From Molanna angustata (lineage: Eukaryota > Arthropoda > Insecta > Trichoptera > Molannidae), in contig OY754979.1 of the NCBI GenBank assembly GCA_963576475.1, forward strand, positions 26,858,034 through 26,922,033: a DNA stretch of 64,000 bases, in the 5' to 3' direction. The notes beneath the pieces are model-generated. The model searched no databases, had not been told where the DNA came from, and saw only the letters and a list, made by a program, of their open reading frames with translations. Positions 30,501 to 43,148 of the stretch are shown here, one piece after another; positions within the stretch are counted from its first letter, which is position 1, and every line of letters starts with the position of its first letter. The position numbers were made by a program, and so were the translations under genes.

Positions 30501-30927
30501 GCGCATGTTTCAATCTGACAATTGATTAGTATATATATCAAATGAATATCTGAGAGCACAGGATAAAACAGAATGAATCCTTTAACACAAGTTTTACTGC
30601 TTCAAAGATAAAAGAGACGTTGAAAATTGAAAGCCAATTAATCAAGCTAGTTGTTAATAGTAAAACATCGTATCGCATATTGAAAACAAAACCGGCACTA
30701 TACAAAAATCTTGATTTTTCAGTATAGCCGTTCAATGTTTTTGATATAGTTCTGTGGTCAATATCTAAATAAAATAATTGAGTTTAATAACTAAAGTTGG
30801 TTTCAATTAAAAGTATGATTACCGTATTTATACTTGCTGACTAAATAAAGGCAACTAAAAGAATGTAGATATTTAAAAAAAAAATATTCGACATCGTGCC
30901 ACTTTTGTTTTCACACCACTATCCTTT
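30501..30927. other. unassigned sequence between the ModSP gene and the Helitron array
   Basis: AT-rich. It ends with GTGCCACTTTTGTTTTCA at 30896-30913, a direct repeat of 36896-36913. No gene seen. Confidence 0.35.
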
Positions 30928-31985
30928 TCCAACTGTCGATTTGTTCAGGAGAACTTTGTTCTCTTAACATATCGACAATGTATCAAGCCAGAATACGCGA
31001 GAATTGTATGGAGAGGTCTACTTTTTTCACGGCTTTTCCAACTTTGAAGTCAAAAAACACCAACTTAGAGGCTTCGCAGCATATATGTTCCATACACGGA
31101 TTTACTCAGAATTCGGAGTAGAACATTTCGTGTGTCTGTGTGTGTGTGTGTCTGTGTGTGTGTGTGTCTGTGTGTGTGTGTGTCTGTGTGTGTGTCTGTG
31201 TGTGTGTCTGTGTGTCCGTCCCCCCCCTTATAACTTTTGATCCGCTCAATTTACAGAGCCTAAAATTTCAGAATATATAAACAGTTATAGGCCTACAAAA
31301 CTTTTATACTCGGAATTTTGAATTTTTGTTTCAGTCAGGGGTTATCAACTTTTGAATTTTTATTTAATTTTTCCATATATCTCAGAAACCATAAACGCTA
31401 GAACGCTGAAAATTGGTACAAACATAGACAAATACAAAATCTCAAATTAATTTTTTCAAAAAAATTCCAGGGTTTCTCAAACATTTTTTATTAAGAAAAA
31501 TATTTTTTTATGATAAAATTATGAGTTTAACTGCCTATATTTCCAAAACTTTTACAATTATCGAAAAAAGCCGAAACACCCCAACTAGATAATTTAATTT
31601 TCTATAAAAAATATTAACATTGTAGAAGAAGATCTCAATTTTTTTTTAACAATTTTTTTAAAAATTGAATTTAGTGACGACATCGCTTCATACATTTTGT
31701 ATGGCAGTCGCCTATACACAATATGTAAGAAGACTTAATAGTTTGTTACTTCATCTCCAAACATACATACATACCATCATGCAATTTGCATATTCTGGGT
31801 AGGAAAAAGGATCTTCCTCCATACTATCCTATCTTGACATACATACCTACATATGTTGTATAGAAAACAAAATATCTGAAAATATTCAATAATTTGTATC
31901 AATGGGTTTATAGTTTGGTACATATTCTTCAACTATACATACTATCGCTATCGACAGTTGGATCTCATGTGTTACATGCAACTAG
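30928..31985 (+). mobile_element. Helitron, + copy 1 of a head-to-tail array
   Basis: Complete from TCCAACTGTCGATTTG to CTAG, T follows. Almost the same sequence as 27738-28783, so either may be a recent copy of the other. It is separated from the next copy by 42 bp. Confidence 0.83.
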
Positions 31986-32027
31986 TAAATAACCCTAAAA
32001 TAATCATTAGTTTTACGTTTTACGTAA

Positions 32028-33050
32028 TCCAACTGTCGATTTGTTCAGGAGAACTTTGTTCTCTTAACATATCGACAATGTATCAAGCCAGAATACGCGA
32101 GAATTGTATGGAGAGGTCTACTTTTTTCACGGCTTTTCCAACTTTGAAGTCAAAAAACACCAACTTAGAGGCTTCGCGGCATATATGTTCCATACACGGA
32201 TTTACTCAGAATTCGGAGTAGAACATTTCGTGTGTCTGTGTGTGTGTGTGTCTGTGTGTGTGTGTGTCTGTGTGTCCGTCCCCCCCTTATAACTTTTGAT
32301 CCGCTCAATTTACAGAGCCCAAAATTTTAGAATATATAAACAGTTACAGGCCTACAAAACTTTTATACTCGGAATTTTGAATTTTTGTTTCAGTCAGGGG
32401 TTATCAACTTTTGAATTTTTATTTTATTTTTCCATATATCTCAGAAACCATAAACGGTAGAACGCTGAAAATTGGTACAAACATAGACAAATACAAAATC
32501 TCAAATTAGTTTTTTCAAAAAAAATCCAGGGTTTCTCAAACATTTTTTATTAAGAAAAATATTTTTTTTATGATAAATTTATGAGTTTAACTGCCTATAT
32601 TTCCAAAACTTTTACAATTATCGAAAAAAGCCGAAACACCCCAACTAGATAATTTAATTTTCTATAAAAAATATTAACATTGTAGTAGAAGATCTCAATT
32701 TTTTTTAACAATTTTTTTAAAAATTGAATTTAGTGACGACATCGCTTTCATACATTTTGTATGGTAGTCACCTATACACAATATCAAAGAAGACTTAATA
32801 GTTTGATAATTCATCTCTAAACATACAATATACATATACCATCATGCTGTTTTCATATTCCGGGTAGGAAAAAAAGACTGACCTCCATACTATCCTATCT
32901 TGACTACCTAGGTACATGTGTTGTATAGAAAACTAAATATCATAAAATAATAAATAATTTGTATTTATGGGTTTATAGTTTGGTACATATTCTTCAACTA
33001 TACATACTATTGCTATCGACAGTTGGATCTCATGTGTTACATGCAACTAG
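32028..33050 (+). mobile_element. Helitron, + copy 2 of the array
   Basis: A precedes TCC and T follows CTAG. Its 5' half matches copy 1, while its 3' half (GTAGTCACCTATACACAATA, ACTACCTAGGTACATGTG) matches copy 3. Only 6 bp (TGGTAA) separate it from copy 3. Confidence 0.83.
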
Positions 33051-33056
33051 TGGTAA

Positions 33057-33272
33057 TCCAACTGTCGATTTGTTCAGGAGAACTTTGTTCTCTTAACATA
33101 TCGACAATGTATCAAGCCAGAATACGCGAGAATTGTATGGAGAGGTTTACTTTTTTCACGGCTTTTCCAACTTTGAAGTCAAAAAACACCAACTTAGAGG
33201 CTTCGCAGCATATATGTTCCATACACGGATTTACTCAGAATTCGGAGTAGAACATTTCGTGTGTCTGTGTGT

Positions 33273-33305
<33 letters not shown>

Positions 33306-34113
33306 TCTGTGTGTCTGTGTGTCTGTGTGTCTGTGTGTACGTCCCCCCCTTATAACTTTTGATCCGCTCAATTTACAGAGCCTAAAATTTCAGAATATAT
33401 AAACAGTTACAGGCCTACAAAACTTTTATACTCGGAATTTTGAATTTTTGTTTCAGTCAGGGGTTATCAACTTTTGAATTTTTATTTTATTTTTCCATAT
33501 ATCTCAGAAACCATAAACGCTAGAACGCTGAAAATTGGTACAAACATAGACAAATACAAAATCTCAAATTATTTTTTTCAAAAAAATTCCAGGGTTTCTC
33601 AAACATTTTTTATTAAGAAAAATATTTTTTTTATGATAAATTTATGAGTTTAACTGCCTATATTTCCAAAACTTTTACAATTATCGAAAAAAGCCGAAAC
33701 ACCCCAACTAGATAATTTAATTTTCTATAAAAAATATTAACATTGTAGTAGAAGATCTCAATTTTTTTTTAACAATTTTTTTAAAAATTGAATTTAGTGA
33801 CGACATCGCTTCATACATTTTGTATGGTAGTCACCTATACACAATATCAAAGAAGACTTAATAGTTTGATACTTCATCTCTAAACATACAATATACATAT
33901 ACCATCATGCTGTTTTCATATTCCGGGTAGGAAAAAAAGACTGACCTCCATACTATCCTATCTTGACTACCTAGGTACATGTGTTGTATAGAAAACTAAA
34001 TATCATAAAATAATAAATAATTTGTATTTATGGGTTTATAGTTTGGTACATATTCTTCAACTATACATACTATCGCTATCGACAGTTGGATCTCATGTGT
34101 TACATGCAACTAG
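33057..34113 (+). mobile_element. Helitron, + copy 3 of the array
   Basis: Complete, A before TCC and T after CTAG. It abuts the truncated transposase-like sequence that begins at 34114. Confidence 0.83.
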
Positions 34114-34118
34114 TTGTA

Positions 34119-35763
34119 TTATATACTCTTTGCGTAATGGTAAGAGATATCCGAGTAAAAAACTATGTCGAGGTATTCATAAGCACCGAATGACTTTTTT
34201 TGCAAAAACTTCAAAACACAACTGCCTATTTCATTAGCTCCGCGGTTTCTTTGAGATTCATCCCAAAAGTAGCATTCAGTTTTATCGTTTTTGAGTTCAG
34301 TGATAGTAAAGTTCAAGCAGTTTATTTTCGAATTATAGTGAAATGTTGATACTTCTCCATTTGGAACTACCATGACTACTTGTAAGTCATAACATGCGAC
34401 AATAAAATTATGCGACACCTTTTCTTTGTCACTGGCCTTTTCCTCATGACTCTTCTTTTTCAGCTAGGTGTCGATCGTAATCTTCTTTCCGAGCATCTTT
34501 TGCAGGACCTTCAGCTAAATTGTATATTGAGCATTGCTCACATTGATCCTTTTTAGGAACGAAGAAACTTATATTGAAGTCTATCTGCCAAGGTTTTCCC
34601 CCCATCAATAAATTCCTTTGTTGTTTGCTTTCGCAAAAAATTGCTCTCTATTCGAGGAATGCTGTTAATGTGATTTTTTACTCCTTCAATCAAACCAACA
34701 GACACTTTTCTGTGTTTCCCGTGCTTGCCTCTTTTTTCTCCTTCTAGTACACCAGTTACTTCATTCTTTTTCTCTACAACAGTTCTTATGCATCGGTCGG
34801 TTATATCCAGAGTATTTTTGAAGAATTTTTTTGCATACCTTAGTTTTGGTACCAACAGCATTGAAATAGAAAGCATGTTTTGGTTTTCTATTTGAATTTA
34901 GTTTTTTGTATTGGTACTTAGGTATTATCTCTTCAATATTTCAAGCTATGTATTCTCTTTGGCGTACCAAGGAAGCCATGCCATAATAATCATTAAATAG
35001 ATGTTTCCTTATTTCTTCAGGTATTTTCTCTGAGCATCTCAATCGACAGCTTCGATTTCTTTAGAACTTTAGCCGAAAAAACCTTTTTTGTTTTGTAACT
35101 CGAAACATATTCTTGTCCGGAATCTTTTAATTTCTTAGTTATTATTGCAGCTTTTTGTTTTTTTTTTCTCTTGTTTTGTTCTTCGGCGATTTCACCAAAT
35201 GGGGGAGTATTCACCACAGTATTACTATCATCGTTTTGAGCAAGCTTCTTATTCGAATCGGACGAAAGCATCTCATGATTTTTAGGATTTTGCTCACAAA
35301 AATCTTCAACGAACCGTGTGATAGAGAAGTCATCAACAGTTTCAGGTATCTCGTTTTCAATTATTTCAGTACTCTGAGTCATAGCTCTATTGGTATTTGA
35401 TCGATCTGGTGCAGAGGAAGTTGAACGTGATGATGTGCTTGAGGAATAAAACGAACTCGAAGACGAAGACTGAGATGAACTCGAGCTAGATCTACGGCAT
35501 GGCTTCTTTGAAGGTGTGTATGGTCTGTCATCGTCTGATGCGGGAGAAAAGTCACCATCATCACTATCGAAGCTGTTTTCTTTATTGTCTGTATTGAAAG
35601 AGTTGTTAGTTGTTGGTAGGCTATTTATTGGTCTTAAATCGGGGGCTGTTTAAGTTGAGAGTGATGCGTCATGTTTAGATTTACTTTCAGACATTGACTT
35701 TGGATTTCGATTGTTGAGGTACTTATGTATTGCTAGCTCCAATATCTTTCTAGTTGAATCCAT
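34119..35763 (-). pseudogene. transposase-like protein of unassigned family, broken
   Basis: A frame can be followed from ATG 35763 (MDSTRKILELAIHKYLNN), with a stop near 35650, then a Ser-rich acidic stretch, MTQSTEIIENE and KLKDSGQEYVSS (to 35017). Shifted pieces follow: RGKHGKHRKVSVGL with HINSIPRIESNFLR (34553-34876) and CYDLQVVMVVPNGEVSTF with NEIGSCVLKFL (34119-34418). This block order recurs in many insect repeat-associated proteins; a DDE-type transposase (FYSD after the last block) is my inference. The 3' end is cut off at 34114 next to a Helitron. Confidence 0.55.
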
Positions 35764-36040
35764 GACGATATCGCTAAAGAAAAAGATGCACAAAAAATCA
35801 GTTTAATTTAATCATAATGACAACAGGTTTTGATAATGTTATTTGTATGCAATAGAATAAAAAAGTGGCTGTACTGAAAATTCCAAATTAAGTGAAATAA
35901 TTATCAAATTCCGAAAGATATGTAACTGGTAAATGAACACTACGCAAACACCATAGTTAAAGTAAAATCATAGTACAAAAATGGCATTATATCAAATCAG
36001 ACATCTTATAGGTTTTATAACAGCGACACTAAACACAATG
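35764..36040. other. AT-rich upstream part of the transposase-like element
   Basis: No gene seen; it probably belongs to the same element as the transposase-like pseudogene and the tandem array that follows. Confidence 0.3.
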
Positions 36041-36044
36041 TAAC

Positions 36045-36545
36045 ATTTCATCTAATGAAATAGAACACAATGATTCAAATATATTCACTACAAAACTGGC
36101 ATTAAACACAACATGATATTTTTTAATAAAATAAAACATTGTGATTCTCACATCTTTATTATAAAATTGGCACTAAACACAACATGACATTTTTTTAATA
36201 AAATAAAACATTGTGATTCTCACATCTTTATTATAAAATTGGCACTAAACACAACATGACATTTTTTTAATAAAATAAAACATTGTGATTCTCACATCTT
36301 TATTATAAAATTGGCACTAAACACAACATGACATTTTTTTAATAAAATAAAACATTGTGATTCTCATATCTTTATTATAAAATTGACACTAAACACAACA
36401 TGACATTTTTTAATAAAATAAAACATTGTGATTCTCACATCTATATTATAAAATTGGCACTAAACACAACATGACATTTTTTTAATAAAATAAAACATTG
36501 TGATTCTCACATCTTTATTATAAAACAGGCATTAAACAAATATTG
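36045..36545. repeat. 72-bp tandem array, about seven units
   Basis: GGCACTAAACACAACATGAC recurs at about 36169, 36241, 36313, 36385 (GACACT), 36456 and 36528 (degenerate), spaced 71-72 bp, with a more diverged unit to the left. It lies upstream of the transposase-like gene and repeats the TGGCACT word also seen near the presumed element end. It could be a subterminal repeat. Confidence 0.88.
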
Positions 36546-36913
36546 TCATTTTTGTATTCACTGATATCGTATTATTTCAATATATTAACTTAAAAAATGA
36601 CACTTTACTTAAAATGCCATTTATGCATTTACTCGTTCCACAGATTATTTGTGTAAAAAAATATGACACTTTTTTACTCACCGGAACGTGCAACTCCTCC
36701 GTATGTTGGACTCGAAATGGTATAGTGCCAGTTTATAAATTACCAACTTGACAGTTGACCATTAAGTATAAAGTGACACTAGTGACCTCTAGGGAGAACT
36801 AAACGAACTATTGGAATAGGTGTTTTTACATTGTATGCATATTTGTTTTAACATTTTAGACATCCCTTTAACTCAAAATTAGCATATTCTGTATAGTGCC
36901 ACTTTTGTTTTCA
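36546..36913. other. presumed outer end of the transposase-like element
   Basis: Several TGACACT/AGTGCCA words (36720s, 36770s) and GTGCCACTTTTGTTTTCA at 36896-36913. No coding frame. The assignment to the element is inference from position. Confidence 0.3.
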
Positions 36914-37084
36914 ATGTGCGAATCCATATTTTTAGCTCAATATTGGTGCATTTGTAAAAATAATTTAATATTTTTTTAAAAAATCTCATGACTGTTTTTG
37001 AGTTGTATTACAGTCTAAGATTAAAGTATTGCTAATACAGACAACGAATGAATTAAAAAATAATGGCAGCTTTTGGATCTAAAA

Positions 37085-37625
37085 TAATAATAATAATTTT
37101 TTTATTCCAGTCTGTGAGCAGGGGGGTGCAATGCTACACAAACCATATTTTTACATACAAAAATTACATTAAATATTACAAAAGAAGAAAATATTTTTCA
37201 GAATATAGATATACAACAAAAGAAAAAATAAATAAATAAATAACAAATGAGTTTACATGAAATATACGAAAAGAAAAACACTGTAGAAATGATATACATG
37301 AAATATAAGAAAATAAAAACACTGTAGAAATGATATACATGAAATATAAGAAAAGAAAAACACTGTAGAAATGATACACATGATATATAAGAAAAGAAAA
37401 ACACTGTAGAAATGATATAATTATCGTCTTTCACTTCTATCATATAACACTTCTGTCCTTCTTTGTGATAGCCTCGGACATTGGTGGCCCTGTACAGCCT
37501 TTATGATCGAGTTAGGGTTTGTCCATACCCTCTCACGATATGCGGCGATTCAATGTCTGAGGACACCAAGCAATCCCTGACATCGCCCCTCCGCAAACAT
37601 AGTTGAAGCGCTGCTATATCGTCGA
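37085..37625 (-). mobile_element. possible LINE 3' end with embedded 41-bp repeats
   Basis: Begins with AATAATAATAATTTTTTTAT (poly(A) side if minus strand). It contains four 41-bp repeats at about 37255-37418 and then a GC-richer block (GACATTGGTGGCCCTGTACA, CTCACGATATGCGGCG). No protein motif is clear. Confidence 0.35.
37255..37418. repeat. 41-bp tandem repeat, four copies
   Basis: ACATGAAATATAAGAAAAGA recurs at 37255, 37296, 37337 and 37378, followed each time by AAAACACTGTAGAAATGATA. Confidence 0.88.
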
Positions 37626-37626
37626 T

Positions 37627-37805
37627 TAGTGATGAGCAAATGCAAGACCAAGATCAAGACCAGGGTGGTCTTGGTCTTGTTCTTGGTCTTACACCCGCGG
37701 TCTTGGTCTTGGTCTTGCATTTACAAGTATAGTCTTGGTCTTGGTCTTGCATACATGGTCTTGGTCTTGCAGCAAGAGTCTTGCAAGTCTTGCACTTTTA
37801 CGAGT
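37627..37805. repeat. CTTGGTCTTG-rich dispersed element, copy 1
   Basis: Starts AGTGATGAGCAAATGCAAGA, then alternating AAGACC/GGTCTT runs that can fold on themselves. The same element in opposite orientation is at 43489-43668, ending TTTTGCTCATCACTA. It looks like a MITE whose body is a short self-complementary repeat. Confidence 0.65.
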
Positions 37806-38224
37806 AGGTACGGTACATATGCGTTTTTTTTAGTAAAAAAATAAAACTTTGAGTAAATATACATGTTTTAAAATTTATGGTAATCCGTTATTTCAATTTT
37901 CGGATATAACTTTGTGCCAAAAATTTAAATATTTAAAATATGTGTATTCTAGATTTAATTTTTTGATCGTTTGTTCTTGATGGAATTCCATTAAAATTTC
38001 AAATTTTTTTTTAATAAGTAAATACCAATTAAAAAATTTAAAATAAAATTAAATTATTCTACTATTTATTTTGACTACAACCTACAACCGGTTTCGTGCT
38101 TGGCACATTTTCAAGTTGTAAAAAAAATCTGTTCTTTACCACAATGAAAAAGATTTTGAAGCAACCGCTTCTTTGTTAGTTAGAACGGACTCGATTAGTA
38201 GTGCGCTGTGAAACGGTATTATTC
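37806..38224. other. unassigned AT-rich sequence
   Basis: Includes CTACAACCGGTTTCGTGCTT near 38079, a motif seen in insect repeats, but no element could be delimited. Confidence 0.3.
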
Positions 38225-38552
38225 CTGTTGAAAACCTATGTTTACTCTTTGATAAACTTGTATTGTAGGTACATCTGTTGAAAACCTATGTTTACTCTTT
38301 GATAAACTTGTATTGTAGGTACATCTGTTGAAAACCTATGTTTACTCTTTGATAAACTTGTATTGTAGTTACATCTGTTGAAAACCTATGTTTACTCTTT
38401 GATTAACTTGTATTGTAGGTACATCTGTTGAAAACCTATGTTTACTCTTTGATAAACTTGTATTGTAGGTACATCTGTTGAAAACCTATGTTTACTCTTT
38501 GATAAACTTGTATTGTAGGTACATCTGTTGAAAACCTATGTTTACTTTTACC
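38225..38552. repeat. 50-bp tandem array, seven copies
   Basis: GTTGAAAACCTATGTTTACT starts units at 38227, 38277, 38327, 38377, 38427, 38477 and 38527, exactly 50 bp apart. Only single-base differences occur (GTAGTTACA, GATTAAC). Confidence 0.93.
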
Positions 38553-39765
38553 CTTTACTATTTCTGTACCTATTTATTTTTAATGTTCTGATGAACAATT
38601 AAATGTCAGATCACTTATATTCTTGATATTTATGCATACATCTTGAATTCCTCGCTTTTTTATTGATAATTTGAATACTTATTTTATTAATTTTAATTAT
38701 AATCATTGTCCACTCCGAGTGCTGTGTTTGGGAGCCTATGGTCGCCTATGGAGGATAAACCAATACAATAATCGAATAAAATTATAATCAACGCTCGAAA
38801 TACAAAATTGTTCAATTTTCTAACTGTTCGGTAAATGGTTTAAAATAGATAGGAAAATTCCAGTACAGACGAGCGAAGTTAAAGTAGAGTGTAAAAAACA
38901 TTTTTCATAAATGAAATATTCCTACCGTTTTTTTATGAAATTTATCGTTTCATTTACATATTATATGCTTATGTTCTTAGTTCGCTCTCCAAAAGAGAAC
39001 TCTTGTTCCTCTGGGTTGGAAGATATTGTCAATTGGCAATAAAACAAGCATATATTTAAAAAAATAGTATATAAGTAGGTATATGTTTCTTATTAATTCT
39101 TAATATCAATTATATTGAATTGACATTTTGTACCAGTCAGAATATGGTTAAAATACGATATTCTTTATTACTTTAGCTCAAAGAAACAATAATATTTGTT
39201 TTGCATATAAATTATCGAAGCGCCGTTAAAATCCAAATAAAGTGTTCAGTCTTATAATTATTCTATTGTAACTTAAATTATGAAAAGATAAAACTAATTA
39301 CTCTTCGTCTGTAAATATTATGATGTGTTAGTAAACATGCTGTACTTTCTAACAATGATTTGTGTGTTTGTTATTATTATAGTATCATCAAAAGGGCCGA
39401 CAAGATGCGGAATATTGCCAAAATTAGTATTGATACGTAATATCGTACAACCAAATATAGAAAAATCTTTCGAGAGTCTTATTCTTCAATAAATACCATA
39501 TTACCGTGCATTGTCCACAGAGTTAATGGCATTGTCTCTTTAAATTCGTCACTCAAAGGATACCGTGTTACATTTGCGTCTCTTTCTACACTTTAGTACA
39601 AAATAAGGAGAGCAAATATACAACTTCTTGTTTTTTATAAATACCGAAAGTATAAAACTAATATTCAGAGAGAATTTGTAAAAAATACTCATTTGTCTTA
39701 GAATTATTATACTAATATGATGCCGTGAATTTGTATTCTTTTACCCAAATATTGAAAACGTAGCG
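38553..39765. other. unassigned AT-rich intergenic sequence
   Basis: I see no gene, RNA or repeat that I can name. Confidence 0.4.
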
Positions 39766-39769
39766 CGTG

Positions 39770-39860
39770 AAAGAAGCGCATGCGCTTAAAATAATTATGC
39801 TGACCAGCAGATGACAGGTCGTAAGTTCTGTAGGTGCCTGATATCCCGGTTCTTCTATTA
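39770..39860. mobile_element. foldback-family fragment
   Basis: Contains GCGCATGCGCTTAAAATAAT, then GATGACAGGTCGTAAGTTCT and CCCGGTTCTTCTATTA, an arm of the 7109-type foldback element. It is cut by the Helitron copy that starts at 39861. Confidence 0.55.
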
Positions 39861-40765
39861 TTAGTTGCATGTAACACATGAGATCCAACTGTCGGTAGCA
39901 ATAGTATGTATAATTGAAGAATACGTATCAAACTATTAACACTTAAACACAAATTAATAAATATTATAAAATATTTATGTAGGATGTAGGAGGTCAATCT
40001 TTTTTTCCTACCCAGAAAAATATGAAAATAGCATGATGTATGTTTGGAGTTTAAGTATCAAAACTATTGAGTCACTGTATATATATCGTGTAGTGTATAC
40101 TGCCTTACAAATTGTATGAAACGATGTCGTCACTAAATTCAATTTTTATAAAAATTGTGAAAAAAGTTGTAAATGTACCTGCTAATACAATCTCGATATT
40201 ATTTATAAAAAAATAAATAATCTAGTTAGGTTGTTTCGGCCTTATTCAATATTTTTGAAAACTTGGAAATATAGGCAGTCAAACACAAATTTATCATAAA
40301 ATAAATATTTTTCTTAATAAAAAAAATTTGAGAAAATCTGGAACGTTATAAAAAATTTAGTTTTTATGTATATTTATACTAATTTTCAGAGCTGTAGCTA
40401 GGTTTTTGAGAAAAATTAATTAATATTTTTAATAAACAAAAATAGAGAGAGTTTTGAGATATATGGTAAAATACATTAAAAATTCAAAAATTGATAACCC
40501 CTACCTGAAACGGTAATTCTAAATACTGAGTATAAAAGTTTTGTAGTCCTATAACTATCTATATATTTTGAAATTTTGAGCTCTGTGCATTGAGCGGATC
40601 AAAAGTTATAAGGGACACACAGACACAATGAATGTTCTACTCCGAATTCTGACTAAATATATACAAATAACATATATGCTGCGAAGACTCTATGGTGGTG
40701 TTTTTTGACTTCCATGTCGAATAAACCATGATAAATATAACCATGATACTTTGTCGATATATACA
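39861..40765 (-). mobile_element. Helitron, diverged minus copy
   Basis: On the minus strand it ends CAACTAA before T, i.e. CTAA instead of CTAG, still a CTRR terminus. The body runs to about 40765; the 5' terminal hairpin is lost. It is more diverged than the array copies. Confidence 0.7.
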
Positions 40766-41327
40766 TATACCTATAGGTCTGTTTAAAAATGAACAATAAT
40801 ACTCACTAATAAATTTAAAATGTTACGACGACGCATTATTTAAATATAATATTGAATAAAATAATTAATTGAATTTACTTTATGAATCGCCTCTGTTTGC
40901 TTTCGTCGTCATATTTCAATAAAGAAATATTGTCTTAAAAAATAATAATAGCTTATCCTTCAAATAAAAACCGCTGTCAAATAAAATTGACACATGAGAA
41001 TCTAATGACAGAGGTTATTTTTGCATAACGTAAATAAAAATTAAGACAATTTGAATCTGAGATACAACTTCCTGTTACCAAACCCGCACGTGTTTGTTTA
41101 TCTTCATGTTATTAATTAGGTAGGTATATTATTTTTGTTTTAAACTGATAGGTATCTTAATTTAATTCTTAGACAAGTAGTAAACAAATGTTGGTACACC
41201 TATTCATTAATATATGAATACATTTAACAATGACTCAAAATTATAAATCATTTTTGGAAAATAAATAGGTATTATATATTTTTTCAAGCATAGAGGTTCG
41301 GATGTCACAAAATTCGATCTTTGTATA
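40766..41327. other. unassigned AT-rich sequence
   Basis: No gene or repeat recognised. Confidence 0.35.
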
Positions 41328-42122
41328 CTAGTTGCATGTAACACATGAGATCCAACTGTCGATAGCGATAGTATGTATAGTTGAAGAATAAGTACCAAAC
41401 TATAAACCCATAAATCCAAATTATTGAAAATTTTAACACATGTTGGTATGTATGTCAAGACAGGACAGTATGGAGGTCAGTCCTCTTTTCCTACCCGGAA
41501 TATGAAAACAGCATGATGGTTCTGTACATATGTATGTTTGGATATTAAGTACCTGTCAAACTTCTAACATATTGTGTATAAGCGACTGCCATACAAATTT
41601 TATGAAGCAATGTCGTCATTAAATTTAATTTTTAAAATTTGTGATGTGCTAATACAATGTTATATTTTTTATAGAAAATTAAATTATCTAGTTGAGGTGT
41701 TTCGACTTTTTTCGATATTTTTAAAAAACTTGTTAAACTCATAAATTTATCATAAAAAAATATTTTTCTTAATAACAAATTTTTGAGACACCCTGGAATT
41801 TTTTTGAAAAAACTAATTTGAGATTTTGTATTTGTCTATGTTTATTTCAGCGTTCTAGCTTTTATGGTTTCTGAGATATATGGAAAAATAAAGTAAAAAT
41901 TCAAAAGTTGATAACCCCTGACTGAAACAAAAATTCACAATTCTGAGTAAAAAAGTTTTGTAGGCCTATAACTGTTTATATATTCTGAAAATTTGGGCTC
42001 TGTAAATCGAGCGGATCAAAAGTTATAAGGGGGGGACAGATAGACACACAGACACACACACACACACACACAGACACACACACACACACACACACACACG
42101 CTCACACACACACACACACACA

Positions 42123-42178
<56 letters not shown>

Positions 42179-43112
42179 AAACTCACATAAAATGTTCTAC
42201 TCCGAATTCTGAGTAAATCCATGTATGGGAACATATATGCTGCGAGGCCTCTAGTTGATGTTATTAGCATGCAAAAAGTCCACTACACCATACAAAATTT
42301 TCCTTCGTACACGCATCTTGGCTTAACTAGTTGCATGTAACACATGAGATCCAACTGTCGACAGCGATAGTATGTATGGTTGAAGAATAAGTACCAAACC
42401 CATAAATACAAATTATTTATTATTTTATGATATTTAGTTTTCTATACAACACATGTACCTAGGTAGTCAAGATAGGATAGTATGGAGGTCAGTCTTTTTT
42501 TCCTACCCGGAATATGAAAACAGCATGATGGTATATGTATATTGTATGTTTAGAGATGAAGTATCAAACTATTAAGTCTTCTTTGATATTGTGTATAGGT
42601 GACTACCATACAAATTGTATGAAGCGATGTCGTCACTAAATTCAATTTTTATAAAAATTGTTAAAAAAAATTTGAGATGTACTGCTACAATGTTAATATT
42701 TTTTATATAAAATTAAATTATTTAGTTGGGGTGTTTCGGCTTTTTTCGATATTTTAAAAAAAATGGAAATATAGGCAGTTAAACTCATAAATTTATCATA
42801 AAAAAATACTTTTCTTAATAAAAAATGTTTGAGAAACCCTGGAATTTTTTTGAAAAAAATAATTTGAGATTTTGTATTTGTCTATGTTTATACTAATTTT
42901 CAGCGTTCTAGCTTTTATGGTTTCTGAGATATACGGAAAAATAAAATAAAAATTCAAAAGTTGATAACCCCTGACTGAAACAAAAATTCAAAATTCCGAG
43001 TATAAAAGTTTTGTAGGCCTGTAACTGTTTATATATTCTGAAATTTTAGGCTCTGTAAATTGAGCGGATCAAAAGTTATAAGGGGGGGACGGACACACAC
43101 ACACACACACAG

Positions 43113-43148
<36 letters not shown>

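Noticed and set aside
27814..33402. Repeated 62-89 codon frames (MYGEVYFFHGFSNFEVKKHQ... with CVCV runs)
   Set aside because: They are the same stretch of each Helitron copy running into its TG microsatellite; no start context or conservation beyond the repeat itself.
30896..36913. Interpreting the 18-bp direct repeat as LTRs or as a target duplication of one 6-kb element
   Set aside because: Too short for LTRs, too long for a target duplication of any element present, and the interval is a mosaic of independent Helitrons and a truncated transposon.
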